Below, piece by piece: positions 1-4,961 of a stretch of 7,025 nt of DNA. Below the pieces are notes generated by a model. The model was not told the origin of the DNA. It was given only the letters and a program-made list of their open reading frames with translations, and searched no databases. This DNA comes from Candidatus Rokuibacteriota bacterium (GTDB lineage Bacteria; Methylomirabilota; Methylomirabilia; Rokubacteriales; CSP1-6). Both the position numbers and the translations under genes were made by a program. The stretch is taken from contig JACOVB010000198.1 of assembly GCA_016177555.1 (NCBI GenBank), positions 1-7,025 on the forward strand, written 5' to 3'. The stretch's first letter is position 1. Every line of letters starts with the position of its first letter.

Positions 1-320
1 CCGACCTGGGTGGCGCCCACCAAGACCGGGACGAGCACGCTCCCGTCGTAGGGCGCGGGCACGATCGAGGGCAGCGGATCGGCGAGGCCGCCCGTCGCAT
101 CCTTGTTGGTGAGCGCCCAGGCGGCGCGCTCCACACCGGCCTCGGCCAGGGCCCGGGCCTGGGCCACGCGCAGATGGTTGGCGGCGATGGTGGGCTCGGA
201 GGTGGAGAGCACCGAGAACGCCACCACCAGCGCCGTGAGGATCAGCAGCGCGATGAGCGCCATCGGCAGCGCGATGCCGCGCTGGCCGCAGAGGATCCGG
301 GCGAGTCGGCGAATATCCAT
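1..320 (-). CDS. pilX: PilX-like minor pilin, N-terminal part (cut by window edge)
   Basis: The first 106 codons of a gene that runs off the window. It begins MDIRRLARILCGQRG, a basic leader ending in Gly15, followed by a hydrophobic segment (IALPMALIALLILTALVVAF, about residues 16-35) and then an alpha-helical stretch (TSEPTIAANHLRVAQARALAEAGVERAAWAL). This is the PilX_N pattern, in which helix residues lead into the A-x-x-L-A-E-A-G-V-x-R-A-x-x-x-L signature shared with GspK-like tip subunits. The position that is Glu5 in ordinary pilins is Met here (mature IALPM). Loss of Glu5 is known for GspK/PilX-type subunits that cap the filament and need no bond to a preceding subunit. The ATG at 320 is preceded by a strong Shine-Dalgarno (GGGGAGGAGA, 324-333), and the gene starts 14 nt after the pilW stop, so it is the fourth gene of the minor-pilin operon. 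The C-terminal domain is not visible, so PilX rather than a GspK homologue is a judgement from gene order. Confidence 0.82.
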   Translation of the reverse strand, partial: MDIRRLARILCGQRGIALPMALIALLILTALVVAFSVLSTSEPTIAANHLRVAQARALAEAGVERAAWALTNKDATGGLADPLPSIVPAPYDGSVLVPVLVGATQV

Positions 321-334
321 GTCTCTCCTCCCCA

Positions 335-868
335 TCACATGTTCCGCAGCCGCACCATCGACTCCATCTTCGCGAACTGCCTCGCGAAGGAGCCGGTGCC
401 GGCGGCCTCCTCCGTCCCGGTCTCGAGAGTGATCTTGATGACCTTGACGGCCGAGGCGGTTCCCGTGCTCGTGCCGGTATTGGTCTGGCCGTTGTAGGCC
501 GAGTAGTAGGTGAAGGCCAGTGACTGGACGCCCCCGATGAGGATCGTCGCGATGCCCCCCGTGGACCGGGTCAGGTTGCCGCTGGCGAGCTGGTACTGCA
601 CGGAGGCCCCGTTCTGGTCGGTGAAGGTCATGTTGGTGCCGCTGGGAATGGCGGTGATAGCCGTCGCCGAGCGGAGCTCGCGTGTCATGAGGTCCAGCGC
701 CACCCGGGCGTTCTGCTGGGTCTCGACCCGGTTCGAGCCCATGATGTAGGCTTCCTGCCCCTTCTGCTGGATGAGGATCACGGCGCCCAGCACGATCGCG
801 AGCACGGCCGTCACCACGAGCAGCTCGGTGAGGGTGAAGCCGCGCTGGTCCCTGAGCATCCGCCGCAT
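335..868 (-). CDS. pilW: PilW-like minor pilin (prepilin-type N-terminal methylation domain)
   Basis: A 177-aa prepilin. The leader MRRMLRDQRG is followed by FTLTELLVVTAVLAIVLGAV, so processing by PilD would occur after Gly10, leaving Phe1 with Glu at mature position 5. After the membrane helix comes the typical PilW stalk (RVETQQNARVALDLMTRELRSA, about residues 47-68), then a beta-rich globular part (TNMTFTDQNGASVQYQLASGNLTRS) and a closing segment with a V-KVIKITLETG strand. It ends close to the shared N-terminal features of the next gene. At 177 aa it is shorter than gamma-proteobacterial PilW and closer in size to GspJ, so a GspJ-like name would also be defensible. The start at 868 is chosen because GAGGTGA (874-880) lies 5 nt upstream; that Shine-Dalgarno overlaps the pilV stop codon, suggesting translational coupling. 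A longer open frame continues upstream in this phase to 1630 but is only a shadow of pilV and fimT. Confidence 0.88.
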   Translation of the reverse strand: MRRMLRDQRGFTLTELLVVTAVLAIVLGAVILIQQKGQEAYIMGSNRVETQQNARVALDLMTRELRSATAITAIPSGTNMTFTDQNGASVQYQLASGNLTRSTGGIATILIGGVQSLAFTYYSAYNGQTNTGTSTGTASAVKVIKITLETGTEEAAGTGSFARQFAKMESMVRLRNM

Positions 869-873
869 GGCGC

Positions 874-1359
874 TCACCTCTTCGCGAGCAGCATCGTCAC
901 GGCCGCCGACTTGGTGGCCGGGCTCTGCCCCACGCCGGTCAGCGGCCGGTAGGTCACGGTCACCGTCACCTGGCGGAGGTTCGCATTGGTGATGCCCGCG
1001 CACCCGCCCCCAGCGCTGCAGTCGGTGACGCGCACCGTGCGGGTGTAGGCCGTGTATGGCGCCGCGATGGGATTCTCGTCGGGGAAGGTCGTGATCCCAG
1101 CCGTCTGAGGGGCCGCGCTGCCGGACGACACGCCGAGGTTGTCCACGTCTGGGGTGGTGGTCCACACCGCGTTCTTCGCCTGCTCGAGCCGCGCGTTGGC
1201 GAGGAAGGTGGCCGTCGAGAGCTGGCTCCCCTCCTGGATCCCGTAGCCCGCGATGGGGATGGCCGCGGCCAGCGCCGCGAGCCCGACGCCGATGATCGCG
1301 ATGGCGACGAGCACCTCCGCGAGGGTCATGCCGTGCTGGTTCGTCACGCGCCGTCGCAT
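874..1359 (-). CDS. pilV: PilV/GspI-like minor pilin
   Basis: A 161-aa prepilin. The leader MRRRVTNQHG is followed by MTLAEVLVAIAIIGVGLAAL, giving predicted cleavage after Gly10, an N-terminal Met in the mature protein and Glu at mature position 5. The M/F-T-L-x-E-V-L-V-A-x-x-I-x-x-x-G-L signature with a following ARLEQAKN stretch is typical of PilV and GspI. Two cysteines in TDCSAGGGCAG, in the C-terminal half, may form a small disulfide loop. The last part (VTVTVTYRPL...SAAVTMLLAKR) resembles the final beta strands of this family, whose role is in the priming complex at the pilus tip. The ATG at 1359 has a Shine-Dalgarno GAGGGG (1368-1373) 8 nt upstream that overlaps the fimT stop, and the intergenic gap is 12 nt, so it belongs to the same operon. 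PilV is preferred over GspI because of the fimT-V-W-X order. Confidence 0.88.
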   Translation of the reverse strand: MRRRVTNQHGMTLAEVLVAIAIIGVGLAALAAAIPIAGYGIQEGSQLSTATFLANARLEQAKNAVWTTTPDVDNLGVSSGSAAPQTAGITTFPDENPIAAPYTAYTRTVRVTDCSAGGGCAGITNANLRQVTVTVTYRPLTGVGQSPATKSAAVTMLLAKR

Positions 1360-1371
1360 GGCCGTGTCCCC

Positions 1372-1845
1372 TCAGGGCCCGACGTTGACCCGGCCCGAGG
1401 CCGACAGGGTCACGGAGAGCGTCTTGCCATTGGCGCTGTTCGTCACGGTGTACGTCGCCGCGGGGGAGGCCGCCCCCAGGTAGCTGAACACCGCAGTGGC
1501 CGTGCTGCCGAGGGTGAAGCCCTGCGGGACCTTCCAGTTCCCGGACGCATCCGTGCCTGGCCCGACCCAGAGCGTCCCGCTGCAGCCGCTGACGCGCATC
1601 TGGATGGCGCCGGACGTGGTCTGGACGCACACCGACTGGTTCTCCTTGATGGCGATCTGGCGTCCCTGGTTCAGGAAGGTCACGAGCTCCTCGGCCGCGG
1701 CCTTGAGCGCCGCGCTCTGGTAGTAGCTGATGAAGAACGGCACCGTCATGCCGGCGAGGATGCCGATGACCGCGATGACAACCAGCAATTCGGCCAGGCT
1801 GAACCCTGCTTGCGCCGTCTGTCTCTCAACGCGTACAGGAGCCAT
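1372..1845 (-). CDS. fimT: FimT/GspH-family minor pseudopilin
   Basis: A 157-aa prepilin when started at the ATG at 1845. The leader MAPVRVERQTAQAG (14 residues) is followed by FSLAELLVVIAVIGILAGMTVP, so PilD would cut after Gly14 and leave Glu at mature position 5 (Glu19). The stalk (ALKAAAEELVTFLNQGRQIAIKENQSV) and a beta-rich C-terminal domain that closes with a sGRVnvgP strand match the GspH/FimT fold, in which FimT-type subunits help prime pilus assembly and in some species bind DNA. Cys73 and Cys88 could form a disulfide. The open frame extends to an ATG at 1935, but that would place the leader 30 residues too far downstream and would put the sigma-54-like promoter (1895-1910) inside the coding region. 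The start at 1845 gives a normal leader and a 5' UTR of about 39 nt. Its Shine-Dalgarno is poor (GGAAAGG lies about 14 nt upstream), so the start rests on leader architecture. Confidence 0.88.
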   Translation of the reverse strand: MAPVRVERQTAQAGFSLAELLVVIAVIGILAGMTVPFFISYYQSAALKAAAEELVTFLNQGRQIAIKENQSVCVQTTSGAIQMRVSGCSGTLWVGPGTDASGNWKVPQGFTLGSTATAVFSYLGAASPAATYTVTNSANGKTLSVTLSASGRVNVGP

Positions 1846-1894
1846 GTGTCTGTGACCAGCCTTTCCGCCGCTATGCGGGCTCACCGTGAAGTCT

Positions 1895-1910
1895 AGCAAG
1901 AAGGAGGCCA
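1895..1910 (-). promoter_or_regulatory. Candidate sigma-54 (-24/-12) promoter for the minor-pilin operon
   Basis: Read on the minus strand, the site is TGGCCTCCTTCTTGCT. It matches the sigma-54 consensus TGGCACG-N4-TTGCW at both invariant elements: TGGC at -24 and TTGC followed by T at -12. The GG and GC dinucleotides are exactly 10 nt apart, as required. Transcription would start near 1884, about 39 nt before the fimT ATG. Pilus genes in several lineages are controlled by RpoN with the PilS/PilR two-component system, which fits the position. No PilR-type enhancer was identified by eye. The three positions between the two conserved blocks (ACG in the consensus) are not matched. Confidence 0.55.
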
Positions 1911-2113
1911 GCGGGGTGGGCCGAAGTTGGTGCATGGGCGGTTGCCGTTTGCCGCGCGCAACCCGCGCTCTGCGCCCTCGCGTGGCGGCCAGGGCCGCAA
2001 AAACAGCGCAACCAGGGAACGGGCGTGCCCCGCCTCCAGTCCTGATGGGGTTGCGGTACCCCCCAAAGCGAACACGCGTGACGTCATGCCCATGACGGCC
2101 CTCGGAGCGGCTC
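1911..2113 (-). other. Non-coding spacer between prepilin peptidase and minor-pilin promoter
   Basis: I see no credible gene here. Near the pilD end it holds a cluster of short palindromes: CACGCGTG (2073-2080), TGACGTCA (2079-2086), and CGTCATG/CATGACG arms around a 2-nt centre (2082-2097). Further along are weak hairpin possibilities (GGGG...CCCC around 2047-2062, and GCGGC...GCCGC near 1986-2000). None is followed by a T-run on the minus strand, so I do not call a terminator. The spacing and the promoter at its end make it the likely upstream regulatory region of the minor-pilin operon; activator binding to one of the dyads is only a guess. Confidence 0.4.
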
Positions 2114-2884
2114 TCATCTGACGAAGGCCGTCAGATACCACTGGAGGATTCTCTCGCCCCAGAGCAGCGCGAGCGCGCCGCCCAGAGCGAGGAAAGGGCC
2201 GAACGGGACGGCGTCCTTCCTGCCCCGGCGCCTGAGCGCCAGCAGGGCGATGGCCACGACGCCGCCCGCCAGCACGGAGATCATGACCCCCACGAGCAGC
2301 AGCCGCCACCCCAGGAACGCCCCGAGCATGGCGCCGAGCTTCATGTCTCCTCCCCCCATGCCGCCGCCGCTGGCGACGATGATCAGGAGGAAGAGGCCGC
2401 CTCCCACGACGGCACCGATGAGGGATTCGAGCCAGCGGGGCTGCCCGGTGACAAGGCTGCATGCCAGCCCCACCGCGATGCCGGGGACCGTGATGACGTC
2501 CGGGATGATCTGGTGGTCGAGGTCGATGCCCGTGACGGCCACGAGCGCCGCCAGCAGGACGAGCGCGCTCACGAGGTCGAGCGAGAGCCCGCGCCGCGCC
2601 AGCGCGAGCAGGAACAGGCCGCCGGTGGCGGCTTCCACGACGGGATAGCGCCACGAGATCGGCGCCCGGCAGTACCGGCAGCGCCCTGCGAGGAGGGCGA
2701 AGGACAGGAGCGGCACGTTGTCGTACCAGGGGATCGGCCTTTCGCAGCGCGGACAGGCCGATCGCGGCGTGACGATGCTCCGCCGCTCCGGCAGTCGCGC
2801 GATGACGACGTTGAGGAAGCTTCCCACGAAGAGCCCGAAGACGAAGACGAGGAACGAGGGGAGAAGTGCGCCCGGCGCCGTCAC
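2114..2884 (-). CDS. pilD: Prepilin peptidase / N-methyltransferase (PilD/GspO, type IV leader peptidase)
   Basis: A 256-aa polytopic inner-membrane aspartic protease that removes the leader of type IV prepilins on the cytoplasmic face and methylates the new N-terminus. The N-terminal domain has the expected GSFLNVVIARLP motif (residues 21-32) and the four-Cys zinc site CPRC (44-47) and CRYC (69-72) with PIPWYDNVPLLSF between them; this site is typical of bifunctional enzymes. The catalytic domain contains GIDLDHQIIPD (119-129, with Asp121/Asp123) and the GxGD-type motif GGGDMKLG (177-184, Asp180), separated by membrane helices. The length is close to the family's usual ~260-290 aa. The start is GTG at 2884, overlapping the preceding TGA as GTGA, with GGAGA at 2891-2895 six nt upstream; this strongly implies translational coupling to the TMTC-like gene. 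The same frame stays open far upstream (to 4714) only as a high-GC shadow. Its substrates include the four minor prepilins encoded downstream and the GspG-like protein upstream. Confidence 0.95.
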   Translation of the reverse strand: MTAPGALLPSFLVFVFGLFVGSFLNVVIARLPERRSIVTPRSACPRCERPIPWYDNVPLLSFALLAGRCRYCRAPISWRYPVVEAATGGLFLLALARRGLSLDLVSALVLLAALVAVTGIDLDHQIIPDVITVPGIAVGLACSLVTGQPRWLESLIGAVVGGGLFLLIIVASGGGMGGGDMKLGAMLGAFLGWRLLLVGVMISVLAGGVVAIALLALRRRGRKDAVPFGPFLALGGALALLWGERILQWYLTAFVR

Positions 2885-4797
2885 TGCCCATCTCCGCGGA
2901 GCTTCGCCAGCTGCTGTTCGGCATAGGCCAGGTCCGCCTGCTGGGTGTGGGCCCGCTCGCCCATGGCGCGGAGCCGGGCGATGTACCGTTCCCATGCCGC
3001 GCCCGCCCTGGCTGGCTCGCGCCCGGCATATACCTCGGCCGTGATCCGGTCCACCAGCGGGAGCCCGGGGCTCAGGAGCTCGGCCAGCTTGGCTCCACGC
3101 GTGAGGACGGCCTCGGCCTCGGCCTGCCGTCCGAGCTTGTGGAGCGCCAGGGCCAGGTTGAGCGAGGCGTGTACCTGGTGGGGGTTCAGGCGGAGCGACT
3201 CCTCGAGGTGAGCGATGGCCCGGGCGGGCTCCTCCCGGTACAGATAGATCGTGCCGAGCGTGGCGAGAATATCGGGGTTGTGGGGCGCGTAGGCCTGGGC
3301 CTTGAGCGCATGCTCGAGTCCCTGTTCCGTATGGCCGAGCAAGGTCCGGGTGAGGCCCAGCCCGACCCGCGCCCGGGGATTCTCGGGCATGAGGGACACG
3401 GCCTTCTGCAGATGGAGATCCGCCTCCACGATCTCGCCCCGAAGGAACTGGGTGAAGGCGAGGTTCACCCGCGGCAGGGCGGTCTGGGGCGAGGTCTCGA
3501 CCATGCGGGAATACAGGCGGTAGTTGTCCTTCCAGTCCTCGTTGCGCCAGAGTGTCAGCAGCGCGTAGATCACCACGGTCCCGGCCAGCGCGAGCGCCGG
3601 GGCCGGGCGGAGCTGACTCGAGGCGGACACGTCCACCGCGCCCAGGAATTTCCAGAAGAGCATGCCCACCACGAGGCAGAACCCGACGGTGGGGAGGTAG
3701 AGGAAGCGCTCCGCCATGATCGCGGTGGACAGGGACAGCAGGTTCACCCCCGCGAAGGGGATCAGGGTGACCCAGAACCAGAGGGCGCCGAAGCCGATCA
3801 CGCGCGAGCGCCTCGCCGCCCATGCGGTCAGCCCGAGCCCCACCGCGAGCAGCGCCATGCCGAGCCAGAAGCGCGGGCTCCCGGGGAAGATCACCGGCAC
3901 GATCAGCGGGTAGGAGTTGGCGGGATACGGGATGACGGTGAGCCGGACGTAGGTGGCGACGATGTCCAGCGTGGTGAGGAGCCGGGTGAGGAGAGTCCCC
4001 CACGCGCTCGCCTCCGCGTCCACGATCCGGCCGAGGGCCACGAGGCGGATGCCCGCGTAGAGCGCCATGATCCCGAGGTGCCCGGAGCAGCGGAGCACTG
4101 CGCGGCCCACCGCGCGCGGGCTCGCCAGATCGCCGCGCGCGGCCCAGTCGTAGAGCAGCAACACCGCGGGCAGGGTGGCGGCCACCTCCTTGGCCGTGAG
4201 CGCGAGGAAGAACGACGCCAGCGACAACACATACGTCCAGCGCCGGCCCGTGTCCCGCCAGGCCGCATAGGCCAGGAGCGCCCAGAGGAAGAAGAGCGTC
4301 GCCAGGACGTCGCTGCGCCCGGAGATGAAGGCGACCGACTCCGTGTGCAGTGGGTGGAGCGAGAAGACGAGGCCGGCGATCCCTCCAGCCCATAGGCTGC
4401 CCGTGAGCCGCCGGCCCAGGGCCAGGACGGCCAGTGATGTGGCCAGGTGCACCAGCAGGTTGGTCAGGTGGAAGCCGGCCGGGGTGAGCCCCCAGAGCTG
4501 CACGTCGGCGAAGAAGCTCAGCGTCACCAGCGGGCGGTAGTAGTGGCTCGCCTCCTGGACCTCGGCCCAGAAATGGGAGCCCAGGATCGCGGGCAGCGAC
4601 CGCCACTGGTGCAGGTGCCAGCTGCGCTGGATCAGAAGCGTGTCGTCCCAGACGAAGTCGTAGGTGAGCGTGGCGGCGTAGCCGAGGACGGCTGCCAGTG
4701 CCACGCAGAGCCACACCGCGCGCGCGGATCTCTTATTATCTCGGTTGAACGTGGAAGACGTCGCGCTGCGGTTGGGCCTCTTCGCGCACGCGATCAT
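2881..4797 (-). CDS. TMTC-like multi-span membrane protein with C-terminal TPR repeats (second copy)
   Basis: A 638-aa protein. After ~25 polar residues there are about ten hydrophobic segments (residues ~26-410), then a soluble TPR solenoid (~440-635). Family motifs: FVWDD (48-52) in the first loop, SHYYRPLVTLSFF (84-96), HPLHTESVAFISGRSD (148-163), TAKE (201-204), MAERFLYLP (361-369) and RNEDWKDNYRLY (418-429). This is the architecture of TMTC proteins and bacterial GT-C-fold relatives (PMT/ArnT superfamily). The first-loop Asp pair is where such enzymes place their catalytic acid, and eukaryotic TMTCs are O-mannosyltransferases. TPR helices are clear around residues 443-475, 476-509, 510-543 and 544-577. 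Activity, donor lipid and acceptor are not shown by the sequence. It lies between its paralogue and pilD, and its stop overlaps the pilD GTG. The first ~22 residues (MIACAKRPNR...SSTFNRD) are a unit of the adjacent repeat array, and the ATG sits in a hairpin. A GTG at about codon 28, just before the first membrane helix, is an alternative start that would exclude the repeat. Confidence 0.88.
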   Translation of the reverse strand: MIACAKRPNRSATSSTFNRDNKRSARAVWLCVALAAVLGYAATLTYDFVWDDTLLIQRSWHLHQWRSLPAILGSHFWAEVQEASHYYRPLVTLSFFADVQLWGLTPAGFHLTNLLVHLATSLAVLALGRRLTGSLWAGGIAGLVFSLHPLHTESVAFISGRSDVLATLFFLWALLAYAAWRDTGRRWTYVLSLASFFLALTAKEVAATLPAVLLLYDWAARGDLASPRAVGRAVLRCSGHLGIMALYAGIRLVALGRIVDAEASAWGTLLTRLLTTLDIVATYVRLTVIPYPANSYPLIVPVIFPGSPRFWLGMALLAVGLGLTAWAARRSRVIGFGALWFWVTLIPFAGVNLLSLSTAIMAERFLYLPTVGFCLVVGMLFWKFLGAVDVSASSQLRPAPALALAGTVVIYALLTLWRNEDWKDNYRLYSRMVETSPQTALPRVNLAFTQFLRGEIVEADLHLQKAVSLMPENPRARVGLGLTRTLLGHTEQGLEHALKAQAYAPHNPDILATLGTIYLYREEPARAIAHLEESLRLNPHQVHASLNLALALHKLGRQAEAEAVLTRGAKLAELLSPGLPLVDRITAEVYAGREPARAGAAWERYIARLRAMGERAHTQQADLAYAEQQLAKLRGDGQ

Positions 4798-4922
4798 TCA
4801 GGACGCCTGAATGTAGATGACATCGGGTTGCGGTTGGGCCTCTTCGCGCAAGCGGTCTCTTCGTCACGCCTGAATGTGGAGGACCTCACGTTGCGGTTGG
4901 GCCTCTTCGCGCAAGCGCTCAT
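4794..4922 (-). CDS. Possible 42-aa small protein made of two repeat units
   Basis: Starting at ATG 4922, an open frame of 42 codons encodes two repeats of ~21 residues: MSACAKRPNR-NVR-SSTFRRDEE followed by TACAKRPNR-NPM-SSTFRRPE. Its TGA overlaps the ATG of the second TMTC gene (ATGA at 4794-4797), the usual form of translational coupling, and that next gene begins with a third copy (MIACAKRPNRSATSSTFNRD). A 9-codon version (MSACAKRPR) starts at 4965 with an ATGA overlap on the stop of the first TMTC gene. The product would be strongly basic with one Cys per unit and no signal peptide or membrane segment. No clear Shine-Dalgarno precedes 4922. It is not recognised as any known family. It could equally be non-coding repeat DNA that happens to be open; the minus and plus readings share wobble positions, so synonymous changes alone cannot prove translation. 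Confidence 0.35.
   Translation of the reverse strand: MSACAKRPNRNVRSSTFRRDEETACAKRPNRNPMSSTFRRPE
4795..4813 (-). promoter_or_regulatory. Perfect 8-bp hairpin containing the start codon of the second TMTC gene
   Basis: The sequence CATTCAGG-ACG-CCTGAATG forms an 8-bp stem with a 3-nt loop. On the transcript the ATG of the 638-aa gene (4797-4795) is the last stem triplet and would be paired with the 5' arm. The other repeat copies carry only the CCTGAATG-side arm, so this palindrome is particular to the junction nearest the gene. It could limit initiation unless ribosomes translating the upstream 42-aa frame melt it. This regulatory reading is inference; the dyad itself is seen directly. Confidence 0.5.
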
Positions 4923-4961
4923 CGGAACGCCCGCATTACCGGGGCCTCTTCGCGCAAGCGC

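Noticed and set aside
103..497. Two small plus-strand open frames at the left edge
   Set aside because: They lie antisense to pilX and pilW, are Arg/Ser/Ala-rich and carry no motif or plausible ribosome binding site.
335..1630. Extended 431-codon version of the pilW frame
   Set aside because: The prepilin leader and Shine-Dalgarno place the start at 868; the upstream part overlaps pilV and fimT in another frame.
1846..1935. Longer fimT start at 1935
   Set aside because: It would give a 44-residue pre-leader unlike any class III signal peptide and would place the sigma-54-like promoter inside the gene.
1911..2113. Riboswitch or intrinsic terminator in the pilD-fimT gap
   Set aside because: Short hairpins exist but none has a following T-tract on the minus strand, and I could not match a cyclic-di-GMP or other riboswitch core by eye.
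2866..4395. A 509-codon open frame on the plus strand
   Set aside because: Antisense to the 638-aa TMTC-like gene, with no recognisable domain and a biased H/R/E/G composition.
2114..4714. An 866-codon open frame on the minus strand that continues upstream of the prepilin peptidase
   Set aside because: Only the last 256 codons look like a protein (PilD). The upstream part is Arg/Pro/Gly-rich low-quality translation overlapping the clear TMTC-like gene, a usual high-GC shadow.
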